NCBI GenBank assembly: GCA_017427185.1
Contig: JAFRTJ010000004.1
Location: 1 to 64,000, forward strand
DNA: 64,000 nt
Direction of reading: 5' to 3'
From: Bacteroidaceae bacterium
GTDB taxonomy: Bacteria; Bacteroidota; Bacteroidia; Bacteroidales; Bacteroidaceae
Both the position numbers and the translations under genes were made by a program. How positions within the stretch are numbered: position 1 is the first letter of the stretch; every line of letters starts with the position of its first letter. Below the pieces are notes generated by a model that was not told the DNA's origin, made no database searches, and worked only from the letters and a program-made list of their open reading frames with translations. Below are positions 9,733 to 18,572 of the stretch, piece by piece.

Positions 9733-9786
9733 CAACGTGTTAATTTCCCCATTTCAACGTGTTGAGTCGGCAAAGTCAACGTGTTG
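9733..9786. repeat. 22-bp-period decamer array 2 (3 units, perhaps a decayed fourth)
   Basis: Units lie at 9733 (CAACGTGTTA, one mismatch), 9755 and 9777 (both CAACGTGTTG), exactly 22 bp apart. A decayed candidate, ggatacgtta, sits in register at 9711. The array ends at 9786 and homology to the 3' end of the DUF6377 gene starts within two or three bases, so it lies at a rearrangement breakpoint. Confidence 0.9.
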
Positions 9787-10010
9787 CGGCTCTTCCTGCA
9801 AAGGAATTCGTGCAGACTTTCGAGGATTTGGGACGTTAAAGCAGAGACTACCTATAGTTAGGAAAGCCAAAGCGAAGGGGATTATATTTACTGATTTTGT
9901 CGGAACAACTAAATGTAAATAGCTGATTCATTGTATTTTAGCCTTTATAATGATTTACTGATCTTCAAAAGCTCTTGTACAGATCAAAAAAAGTCCCAAA
10001 CTTTGCACTG
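9787..10010 (+). pseudogene. DUF6377 3'-end remnant plus leader (segmental repeat copy B)
   Basis: Bases 9787-9839 encode a tail homologous to the last ~17 residues of the DUF6377 regulator (ALPAKEFVQTFEDLGR, then TAA). About 170 bp of the same non-coding leader found after the intact gene follows. The remainder of the gene is missing. The leader carries an AAACTTTG box at 9998-10005 that could serve as the -7 element for the GLUG gene. Confidence 0.8.
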
Positions 10011-10053
10011 CAAAACATAGCAAAAACGACATTCAAAACACTAACATTAATAA

Positions 10054-13000
10054 ATGCTTATGAAAAAAACATTACTTTCCATGCTGACAGCAGCCACAAT
10101 CTGGCTGTGCAGCACAACGGGTTGGTCACAGACCACCATAGAGATTGGGACCGCAGAGGAATATGCTGCCTTTGCGGCCAGAGTAAACGAAGGTGAACGA
10201 AGCCTAAGCGCTGTTCTCACCGCCGACATCGACCTGACGGCCTATCAGGGAGAGGACTTCCCCATGCTGGGCGCAAACGATGGTGACAACATCGATCACG
10301 AATATCATGGCACGCTGGACGGAGCCGGCCACAAAGTAATTTACAATTTCACTGGCTGGCGTCACTGGACAGGACTGATCGGAGCCTTGGGTACCAACGG
10401 TGTGGTAAAGAATCTGGAGCTGTACGGATCACAAACCACCGAATGGTTGTGCATAGGTACCTTAGTTGGTTATTTGAACGGAGGTACTATCTCGCATTGT
10501 TTCAGCCATGTTACGTTGAATCTTACCGCTACAGGACTTTGCAACTGCGCTGGTCTGGTAGGTAGCGTAGGCTGGGGAGGACTGATTGAATACAGCGGCT
10601 GGGATGGAAACATTGTAAGTGAAACCGCAACGGATTGTGCTGGACTGGTAGGATGGGCTGGCTACGGCGTTACAATCAACAACTGCCTCTGTGCTGGAAC
10701 TATACCAGAAGGAGGAAATGCCTGTACAATCTCACGTAACATGGATGCAGCAGCCATCACCAATTGCTACTTCTTGAACGAGTATCAGGATACGAGAAAC
10801 GGAAGCATACAGATTACGGAAGAAGATCTGGCAAGCGGCCGTGCTTGTTGGTTGCTTAACGGAGGAGGTCTGACAGGGACCGGTTGGTTCCAAACATTGA
10901 ACGAAGACAAGATGCCCACGCCGAACAGCACACATAATATTATTTATAGCACGGACGGCGGCGTTACTTTCTGCGAACTATCATCCGACGTGAACAGCTT
11001 TCAGCAATTCATAGGTACCGTAAAGGACGAAGCCGATGAATTCCTGAGCGACGAGAACATAGATTATGGTAACACAGACGCTTATCAAGAAGCACTGGCT
11101 GCACTGGCTGCCAGTACGGCCAAGGAAGAAATGATTGCGAACTACGAAACCGTAGTTCATGAGCGAAACAAACTTGAAGCAAATGCTCTTCTGAAGATCT
11201 CCTCTGCCGAAGAATACGTCAACTATGCTGCTCAAATAAAGGCTGGAACAACAAACATGTCAGCCAAGCTTGTAACAGATATTGACTTGACAGAATACAA
11301 CGATAATTTCCCATTCTTAGGTACAACCGAGGTTCCCTTCACGAAAACATTCGACGGAGATGGGCATACTATCATAGTAAACTTCAGCAGCGCCGACCAT
11401 TATGCTGGTTTGTCGCAAGCGCTGAGTGGCATCTTCCGCAACATCGTTTTGGAAGGAAACATTTCCTGCGGTGGCCTGTGCAACGGTTCGTTCGTAGGCA
11501 ACTTGATGGGTGGAACCGTTCAGAACTGTGTAAGCCACGCTACGCTGTACATGAGTGTTGCTGGTCTGTGTGCATCAGGTGGCATTGTCGGAGCTACTTC
11601 AGGAAATAACAGTAGCCTGGTGGAGAACTGTCTGTTCGATGGACAGATGGAATCCGGTTCAGCTACCAACAACGGAGGTATCATAGGTTGGCCAGCGGCT
11701 TCAGAAACAACGGCACGGAACTGTATCTTTGCTGGTACACTGCCTGAAGAGGGAGCTTATACCATATCGGTAATCAATGCCCCTGTATCTTGTCAAAACT
11801 GCTACTACCTAAATGTCTATCAAGGCATTAACGCTGGCAGTTCACAGGTTTCAGAGGAACAGCTTAAAAGCGGAGAGCTTTGCTACATGCTAAACGGCAA
11901 CAAAGTAGGACAGAATTGGTTCCAGACTTTGGACGAAGATAAGACACCTCTGCCCTACAGTACACATGGAATCGTTTACAAGGCTGGCGAGGAGTATTAC
12001 AATCTGACAGAAGAAGAGAACTCTATACAACAATATTGCGAGCTACAACTGGAAGAAGCCGACACATATTTGAGCAAACACCTGTTCCAAACCTCATTGA
12101 AGGAACCTTACCTGCAGGCATTAGAGGCTTTGAAGCAGAATTCTACCATCAAGGACCTACTGGCCGCTATCGAAACGACAAATCAGATGCTCGATGAGAT
12201 AGTGAATTCTGTAGCTGCATACGAACATTATCAGGGAAAGATTGATGAAATAAAGACCTTCATCGAGGAGAACGGAAATACATTCGAAATGACGCCCTTC
12301 CTGCGGCGCTATTTAGAGGAGAGCATAGAGCCCTGTGAGCAATATACCTGTGGTTCTTACCTCTTCATTATAGAAAACTGCCTGCTCAACAACGAGGAAC
12401 TGGCTGCTGAGGAAGTCCGTGCACAGCAACTGTTGGATGATGCCGTGAACGGTGGTTATGGCCCAGGAGCCGACGTGACCACATTGCTGCTAAACGCCTC
12501 GTTCGCTCAGGACGACAAAGCCAGCGGATGGGAGTCTGACGGCGGTTTCAATGGCTACGTTGTAGATGCAGGAGGTGTAATGCGTGTTTTGGCCATGAAT
12601 AGTTGCCCAATGAATATTCACCAAACCATCAAAGACGTTAAGAACGGGTTCTATATCTACCAGATAAGCGGCTACACAGAAGTGGATGCCATGGATCCTG
12701 AAGCTGTATACAACTATACGGGCCTTGTCTACGCCAACGACAACAAGAACTATATGCAGACTCAGCGCAGTGGCCTCGTTCCCATAGAAGCAGGAGAAAA
12801 ATACGGCAACGACGTAGAGATGGTATACAACGGCGACTGGGAGGAAACTGGCTATGCTCCCTATACTTATACTGGTATGGGATATGTCTTTGCCGATGGG
12901 TATTATACGAACAGTATTCTGGTTAACGTAACCGATGGAACCCTTACAGTAGGAACAAACAATGAAGGTGTGAATGACCGCTTATGCATGACCTATATGG

Positions 13001-14430
13001 GCAATGTAAAACTGACCTACCTAGGCAATCTGGAAGAGGCCGCCGATCAGATAGATGCCTTACTGAATGACATGATAAAGAAAGCAAACCACCTGCTGAA
13101 CGATTATCTGGTATTGTTCGAAAACATGGATGCGCCGAACTACAGTACAAATCTGAAGGATGAACTGAAAGCGTGCATTACAAGTAACAATCTGAGTACT
13201 ACGGAACAGAAATACGAAGCAATCGTACGTTTGGGTAAACTCTTTGCCGATATCATTGCAAGTAAGCAGGCTTACACTCAATTGATTACCTTCAACGACA
13301 AATTGCTTGACCTATATTATAATTATCTGCCAGAAGACATGAGGAACGGATACGACGAGACGTACTATCAGGTGTTGGACATCTACAACGAGGGGGCATT
13401 GACAACCGATGAAGTAATAGCCAAGATAGAGGAATTGAAGCAGGACGAGAATTATCAGAAGTTCATCGTAGAGTACCCAATCGGAACCGCTGAAGAGTTT
13501 GTGGAATTCAGCAATCTCCTGAAGCAGGGGGCTCTAATCAATTATGCTGTATTGAAAGCTGACATCGACCTGACGGCTTATCAAGGAGAGGACTTCCCCT
13601 TCATAGGTACTACCGCTGTTCCATACGCAGGCACGCTAAATGGTAACGGGCATACGATAAAAGTGAACTTCACTAGCAATGAACATTATGCAGGTCTTTC
13701 CCAAGCTCTGCAGGGAACTTTCCAAAATATAATAATGGAAGGAACCATTACGGCTGGAGGTCTATGCAATGGTTCGTTTGTAGGCCATCTGCAAGCTGGT
13801 AAGATACTGAACTGCGTAAGCCACGTGAACATGATTCTGACCGTAGAAGGACTTTGCGCCTCTGGCGGAATTGTAGGAGCCAGCAACAATTGCTTGGTAG
13901 AAAACTGTCTGTTCGACGGAAAGCTAATTTCTGAGACTGCCACCAACAATGCTGGTATCGCTGGTTGGCCTTGTGGAGGAGAAGTGGTACGCAACTGCCT
14001 CTTCACTGGAACAATACCCAAGGGAGATGACTGGAACATTGTCTACGGAGCCAATGGAGCTGTCTATACTTGTGTAAACTGTTATTATTTGAATGCATAC
14101 GCGAGCAACAATGCAGACTGTACCCAAGTAACAGAAGAACAGCTGAGAAGCGGTGAAGTATGCTGGTTGCTGAATAACGGACACACCGATGAATTGGCAG
14201 GCTGGGGCCAATTGCTGGGTACCGATGAGACTCCCCTTCCCGATGCTACACGCGGAATCGTAGGCAAACAGAGCGACGGCACATATTGTAATGTGACAGA
14301 CGCTATCCAGGAGATTGCGAGCCAACCCAACGTTCTGTCGAAGGGTATCTACAACATACTGGGACAGAAAGTACAAAAGGTTCAGAAGGGCCTCTATATC
14401 ATCGACGGCAAAAAGGTGATGGTAAAGTAG
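10054..14430 (+). CDS. Large GLUG-type repeat secreted protein with C-terminal sorting-like domain
   Basis: This 1458-aa protein has a signal peptide (start either ATG 10054 or, better placed, ATG 10060 giving MKKTLLSMLTAATIW, cleaved near WSQ). Three long homologous modules lie at about residues 28-310, 385-650 and 1140-1420. Each starts with a (GTA/SA)EEY.xFA signature and a DIDLTAYQGEDFP-like strand, followed by GxGHTI and GLUG-like turns (CxxCxGLVG, NNxGIxGWP). Between modules 2 and 3 are helical linkers and a beta domain. The C-terminus (ILGQKVQKVQKGLYIIDGKK) resembles type IX secretion/por sorting domains common in Prevotella. It is probably a surface adhesin or carbohydrate-binding protein. 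A truncated paralogue lies at 18197. Confidence 0.75.
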   Translation: MLMKKTLLSMLTAATIWLCSTTGWSQTTIEIGTAEEYAAFAARVNEGERSLSAVLTADIDLTAYQGEDFPMLGANDGDNIDHEYHGTLDGAGHKVIYNFTGWRHWTGLIGALGTNGVVKNLELYGSQTTEWLCIGTLVGYLNGGTISHCFSHVTLNLTATGLCNCAGLVGSVGWGGLIEYSGWDGNIVSETATDCAGLVGWAGYGVTINNCLCAGTIPEGGNACTISRNMDAAAITNCYFLNEYQDTRNGSIQITEEDLASGRACWLLNGGGLTGTGWFQTLNEDKMPTPNSTHNIIYSTDGGVTFCELSSDVNSFQQFIGTVKDEADEFLSDENIDYGNTDAYQEALAALAASTAKEEMIANYETVVHERNKLEANALLKISSAEEYVNYAAQIKAGTTNMSAKLVTDIDLTEYNDNFPFLGTTEVPFTKTFDGDGHTIIVNFSSADHYAGLSQALSGIFRNIVLEGNISCGGLCNGSFVGNLMGGTVQNCVSHATLYMSVAGLCASGGIVGATSGNNSSLVENCLFDGQMESGSATNNGGIIGWPAASETTARNCIFAGTLPEEGAYTISVINAPVSCQNCYYLNVYQGINAGSSQVSEEQLKSGELCYMLNGNKVGQNWFQTLDEDKTPLPYSTHGIVYKAGEEYYNLTEEENSIQQYCELQLEEADTYLSKHLFQTSLKEPYLQALEALKQNSTIKDLLAAIETTNQMLDEIVNSVAAYEHYQGKIDEIKTFIEENGNTFEMTPFLRRYLEESIEPCEQYTCGSYLFIIENCLLNNEELAAEEVRAQQLLDDAVNGGYGPGADVTTLLLNASFAQDDKASGWESDGGFNGYVVDAGGVMRVLAMNSCPMNIHQTIKDVKNGFYIYQISGYTEVDAMDPEAVYNYTGLVYANDNKNYMQTQRSGLVPIEAGEKYGNDVEMVYNGDWEETGYAPYTYTGMGYVFADGYYTNSILVNVTDGTLTVGTNNEGVNDRLCMTYMGNVKLTYLGNLEEAADQIDALLNDMIKKANHLLNDYLVLFENMDAPNYSTNLKDELKACITSNNLSTTEQKYEAIVRLGKLFADIIASKQAYTQLITFNDKLLDLYYNYLPEDMRNGYDETYYQVLDIYNEGALTTDEVIAKIEELKQDENYQKFIVEYPIGTAEEFVEFSNLLKQGALINYAVLKADIDLTAYQGEDFPFIGTTAVPYAGTLNGNGHTIKVNFTSNEHYAGLSQALQGTFQNIIMEGTITAGGLCNGSFVGHLQAGKILNCVSHVNMILTVEGLCASGGIVGASNNCLVENCLFDGKLISETATNNAGIAGWPCGGEVVRNCLFTGTIPKGDDWNIVYGANGAVYTCVNCYYLNAYASNNADCTQVTEEQLRSGEVCWLLNNGHTDELAGWGQLLGTDETPLPDATRGIVGKQSDGTYCNVTDAIQEIASQPNVLSKGIYNILGQKVQKVQKGLYIIDGKKVMVK

Positions 14431-14458
14431 GATTCTTGGGTTAATAAATGAAGAGAGA

Positions 14459-14497
14459 GAAATGCTGCTTTCCTCGAAAGGGTGGAGGCGGCATTTC
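14459..14497. terminator. Hairpin terminator after the GLUG gene
   Basis: An inverted repeat pairs gaaatgctgc with the complementary ggcggcatttc around a gaaa-containing centre, 28 bp after the GLUG stop codon. The 3' arm runs into tctttaaat. Confidence 0.6.
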
Positions 14498-14523
14498 TTT
14501 AAATCCTGAAAAATAAGGAAAAA

Positions 14524-17500
14524 GTGAAAACGAAATGTTCTTTCTTTCGCCATGTAATTCTCCTATTTCTCGGCTTTTGGGTCGCATTCTCGCTCTATGC
14601 CCAGAAACAAGAGGCGGTTTCTCTCGAAAAGAACTTGGAAAGACTTCTCCCCAGTGAGAAACTCTTGGACAGACCCTTTGGGAGAAAAGACTTTGAGATG
14701 TTCGAGCATCCGGACAAGGTTTTCTACCCTGAGATATGGATCGACTGTCTCTGCGGAAATCTCTCGAAAAAGGGTATTCTGGCTGACTTAGAGGCAATCT
14801 CGGAGGCTGGTTTTGCAGGCGTACAAATGTTCTTCGGAAACAGAGGAGATGCCTGGCCTGGGGTTGAGCAGATTGCTTGCTTAAGTCCTCAGTGGGAGGA
14901 GTTTGTACAGTATGCTGCACAGGAATCTCAGAGACTCGGACTTCGCTTTACGCTTCAGAACTGCCCGGGATGGGCGATGGCCGGGGGACCTTGGATAAAG
15001 CCGGAGAAAGCCATGCGGCATATTGTGTGGAGTTCAGTCCACTCTCTGAGCGGAGAGCGTCAAGCGATATCATCTCACATCCAAGGCGGAGAGATCCGTC
15101 TTTCTCTCCCTAAAGCTCCACAGGCCGACGACTACGAATGGCGTGACTATCAGGACATTGCAGTACTGGCCTTTCCTACTCCACTGGGCGATACAGAAGG
15201 AGAGATTGTGCCTTCCTCCGTAGAACCTGCTTTTCCGCAAGGCATGACTCCTACGGACGATGCTCATCCTCACGTATTTACCATCCAGCTTCCAGAAGTA
15301 CGGACAGTCCGCTCCGTGGAATTTTCCTCCGTGCAGAGAGGCAATCATCAGTATAGTTACGACGTGGATATCCAGGGGAAATTAGAGGCGGTCTATCTGG
15401 ACGGTTCTACGCAGATTCTTTTCGACAGCAAATGGCCACAGTCTTGCTGGCAGGATGAGATGCCCTTTACTCTTGCTTGTCGGGAAACAGCACCCGCGAA
15501 AGAGTTTCGGCTAAGTATCAGCAACAGACGGGCTTTCTATACTCTCTTTTCTCTCCGTCTCTTCTCTCTGGCCAAGAAGAACAGTTGGGAGAACGAGGCT
15601 GGATGGTGTCTTCGCAGCATTCTGCACGAAGGAGATTTAGGTCAACCAAAGGAAGCCTACATTTCAGAAGTGAAAGACCTCACCGACGATCTGCAACCGG
15701 ACGGAATACTTCGCACCACCTTACCCTCCGGAGATTGGACAATCCTTCGGATAGGGCATGTGAATACAGGTAAGAAGAATGCACCTGCTCCTCCTGAAGC
15801 CACTGGATTCGAATGCAACAAATTCGACACAGAGGCTATAGACACACATTTCGACGGTTATATCGGCCGACTGGCAAAAGGTTCTCTCAGCGGACTTCTG
15901 GATGGCATGCTTCTGGATAGTTGGGAATGCGAGACACAAACCTGGACAGCCACGATGGAAGAAGAATTCCGTCGGATAAACGGTTATGAACTTCGCTCTT
16001 GGATACCGGCTCTCATGGGATATGTAGTACAGGACCCAGAGACTACATCCCGCTTCCTGCGCGACTGGCGTGCCACACTGAACGATCTGATAGTAAATAA
16101 GTTCTACAAGAGAATCTCCGAGAGAGGACACGAGACAGGACTTACGGTAACCTACGAGACAGCAGGAGGAGATGTCTTCCCAAGCGACATCATGGAATAC
16201 TACAAGTGGGCGGATATTCCGATGTGTGAGTTCTGGTTGCATCCTTCAGATGACTTTCTTGGTTCTCTCAATTTCAAGCCCATCAAACCGACCGCTTCAG
16301 CAGGTCGTCTTTATGGAAAGCGTCGTGTGGCTGCAGAAGCCTTTACCTCTTGGAGTACCACTTGGGACGAACAGTTCAGCAACCTCTGGGAGATAGCCAA
16401 TGTAAATACCACAGAAGGAGCATCCTATCTTATCTTCCAAGCCTATACCCACAATCCAAGACCTGATGAGTTGGTCCCAGGAACAAGTTTTGGCGACGGT
16501 ATCTGCACGCCTTTCCTAAGAGCTCAAACCTGGTGGAAGCACATGCATTCCTTTACTGATTGTGCAGCACGCACCTCATTCCTCCTTGAGAGAGGCAAAC
16601 CGGTAAGCGATGTCCTTTGGTATCTGGGCGATGAGTTAGACCACAAGCCTGACCAATATGCGCCCTTTCCTGAAGGTTACAAGTACGACTACTGCAATCC
16701 CGATGTGCTGCTCCATCGCCTGAAAGTGGAGAATGGCCTTCTTTGCACCCCAGAAGGACTCTCTTACCGCCTTCTCTATCTGCCCCAAACACGACGTATG
16801 CTTCCAGAAACATTAGAGAAGATCGTCCAACTGGTCGACGAAGGGGCTATTGTGGTGGGCGGACGTCCGGAAGGTCTTGCCACCTTGAGCGGAGGAGCAG
16901 CTTCACAGGAGTGCTGGAACAAAGCAGTGAAGACTTTGTGGGACGAAGGAAAAGTCTGCACGCTTCCCCTTGAAGAAGCCTTGGAGAAATACCATCTTCA
17001 TCCCGATCTGCAAGGCGGTCCGGTTCTCTGGCAGCACAGAAAAACGGAAGGAGCAGACTGGTACTATGTGTGCGCCCCGAAAGGTGGCTCTTTTGAAGGA
17101 ACTCTTTCCCTTCGTGCTCAGGGAAGTGTAGAGAGATGGAGCCCCATCACAGGGGAGCGTCTTTCCCTGGATTCTCAGGTACAGGGCGATAGAACCGAAG
17201 TACATGTATCGCTTCAACAGGCAGAGAGTTGCTTTCTGGTAGTGCAGCATAATTCCCGCAATCGAAAGTCAGAACAGATTGAACAAACAGGAAGCATTGC
17301 CATCGAGGGTCCCTGGACATTTTCTATTCCATCAGGATGGGGATTGGACCATCCCATTCAGCTTCCGTCTCTATCGTGGATCAAAGACCTCGATATCCCA
17401 GCTGAGGCAAAGGCTTTCTCTGGCACATCGACGTATGGCACACGCTTCTCCTTAGAAAAGAAGGAATCTCATACGCGCTATGTACTGAATCTTGGTGAGG

Positions 17501-17778
17501 TTGGACAGATTGCCCGTATCGTATTGAACGGCAAACCCTTACCCTGCCTCTGGATAGCTCCCTACGAGCAGGATATATCATCGCTTCTCTGGAAGGGAGA
17601 GAACGAACTCACGATAGAAATCACCAATACATGGTTCAACCGCCTTTCCTACGAGGCTGCTCTTCCTGAGACAGAACGAAAGACCTGGACGACACGTTAT
17701 CCTTCCCCCGAAGAACCTCTTCGGAAGAGCGGACTGAAAGGTCCTGTGAAAATAGACATCAGAAAACAAGAAAAATAA
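14524..17778 (+). CDS. GH106-family alpha-L-rhamnosidase-like protein
   Basis: This 1084-aa protein starts at a GTG and has a signal peptide ending near LYAQ. GH106 features include an N-terminal TIM-barrel entry (YPEIWIDCLCGNLSKKGILA, then DLEAISEAGFAGVQMF) and the family hallmark NCPGWAMAGGPWI. Barrel acidic motifs such as LLDSWECETQTW and TYETAGG follow, and beta-sandwich domains occupy the C-terminal third (galactose-binding-like, ending GLKGPVKI). GH106 enzymes remove alpha-L-rhamnose, notably from rhamnogalacturonan II and related polymers. Together with GH78 and the esterases this points to a complex rhamnose-containing plant glycan. A 93-bp gap with a terminator separates it from the GLUG gene. 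Confidence 0.85.
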   Translation: MKTKCSFFRHVILLFLGFWVAFSLYAQKQEAVSLEKNLERLLPSEKLLDRPFGRKDFEMFEHPDKVFYPEIWIDCLCGNLSKKGILADLEAISEAGFAGVQMFFGNRGDAWPGVEQIACLSPQWEEFVQYAAQESQRLGLRFTLQNCPGWAMAGGPWIKPEKAMRHIVWSSVHSLSGERQAISSHIQGGEIRLSLPKAPQADDYEWRDYQDIAVLAFPTPLGDTEGEIVPSSVEPAFPQGMTPTDDAHPHVFTIQLPEVRTVRSVEFSSVQRGNHQYSYDVDIQGKLEAVYLDGSTQILFDSKWPQSCWQDEMPFTLACRETAPAKEFRLSISNRRAFYTLFSLRLFSLAKKNSWENEAGWCLRSILHEGDLGQPKEAYISEVKDLTDDLQPDGILRTTLPSGDWTILRIGHVNTGKKNAPAPPEATGFECNKFDTEAIDTHFDGYIGRLAKGSLSGLLDGMLLDSWECETQTWTATMEEEFRRINGYELRSWIPALMGYVVQDPETTSRFLRDWRATLNDLIVNKFYKRISERGHETGLTVTYETAGGDVFPSDIMEYYKWADIPMCEFWLHPSDDFLGSLNFKPIKPTASAGRLYGKRRVAAEAFTSWSTTWDEQFSNLWEIANVNTTEGASYLIFQAYTHNPRPDELVPGTSFGDGICTPFLRAQTWWKHMHSFTDCAARTSFLLERGKPVSDVLWYLGDELDHKPDQYAPFPEGYKYDYCNPDVLLHRLKVENGLLCTPEGLSYRLLYLPQTRRMLPETLEKIVQLVDEGAIVVGGRPEGLATLSGGAASQECWNKAVKTLWDEGKVCTLPLEEALEKYHLHPDLQGGPVLWQHRKTEGADWYYVCAPKGGSFEGTLSLRAQGSVERWSPITGERLSLDSQVQGDRTEVHVSLQQAESCFLVVQHNSRNRKSEQIEQTGSIAIEGPWTFSIPSGWGLDHPIQLPSLSWIKDLDIPAEAKAFSGTSTYGTRFSLEKKESHTRYVLNLGEVGQIARIVLNGKPLPCLWIAPYEQDISSLLWKGENELTIEITNTWFNRLSYEAALPETERKTWTTRYPSPEEPLRKSGLKGPVKIDIRKQEK

Positions 17779-17865
17779 AACCTGCTATACAACACAAACT
17801 CTTTTTCCCCCTTCCTGGCATCCCTCTTCGCCATCTCCCTTTAGGCTGCCAACTCAGCGAGGGAC

Positions 17866-18170
17866 GTATAGCTGAATTCTTGCATTGTTCTCCACAAACC
17901 GTCTGCAATAACCGACAACACATCCGATCCTCAGCAGCTCCTTCTACACAGGAATTCATGCGGGCTTTCGAGAATTTGGGACGTTAAAGCATGGACTACC
18001 TTTAATTAAGAAAGCTAGATAATAGAGAATTAGATTTACCGATTTTGTCGAAAGTAATAAACGCAAATATCTGATTCTTTGCTTTTTAGCTTTTATAATG
18101 ATTTACGGATTTTCAAAAGCTCTTGCACAAGTCGAAAAAAGTCCCAAACTTTGCACTCGCAAAACATCGC
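17866..18170 (+). pseudogene. DUF6377 3'-end remnant plus leader (segmental repeat copy C)
   Basis: Bases 17866-17987 encode the last ~40 residues of a DUF6377 protein (IAEFLHCSPQTVCNNRQHI... ending FENLGR-stop), including the HTH helix, but no start. The same leader as copies A and B follows, with an AAACTTTG box at 18146-18153 upstream of the GLUG relic. It is longer and closer to the intact gene than copy B. Confidence 0.85.
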
Positions 18171-18196
18171 AAAAAAAATAAAACGACAAAACATTA

Positions 18197-18517
18197 ATGA
18201 ACATGAGAAAAACATTACTTTCCACGCTGACTGCAGCCATACTTTGGTTGTGCAGCACAACGGGATGGTCACAGACCACCTTAGAGATTGCGACAGCAGA
18301 AGAATATGCTGAATTTGCGGCAAGAGTAAACGAAGGTGAGCGAAGCCTATGCGCTGTTCTCACTGCCGACATTGACCTGACGGCCTATCAGGGTGAGGAC
18401 TTCCCCATGTTGGGAGCAAATGATGGTGACAACATCGATCACGCATACCATGGTACTCTGGACGGAGCTGGACACAAAGTAACTTATAATTTCACTGGCT
18501 GGCGTCACTGGAAATAA
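18197..18517 (+). pseudogene. Truncated GLUG-protein relic (internal deletion)
   Basis: This 106-codon frame closely matches the first ~106 residues of the large GLUG protein: same signal peptide and the same DIDLTAYQGEDFPMLGANDG segment. It then stops abruptly. At the stop the DNA jumps from the gtcactgga stretch (equivalent to 10361-10369) to ggaaataacagtagc (equivalent to 11602-11616). About 1.24 kb is thus deleted across a 3-base GGA microhomology. The short secreted product is unlikely to be functional. Confidence 0.85.
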
Positions 18518-18572
18518 CAGTAGCTTTTGAGAATAAATAATTACTTTTTACATTCAAGAAAACCAATTATAT

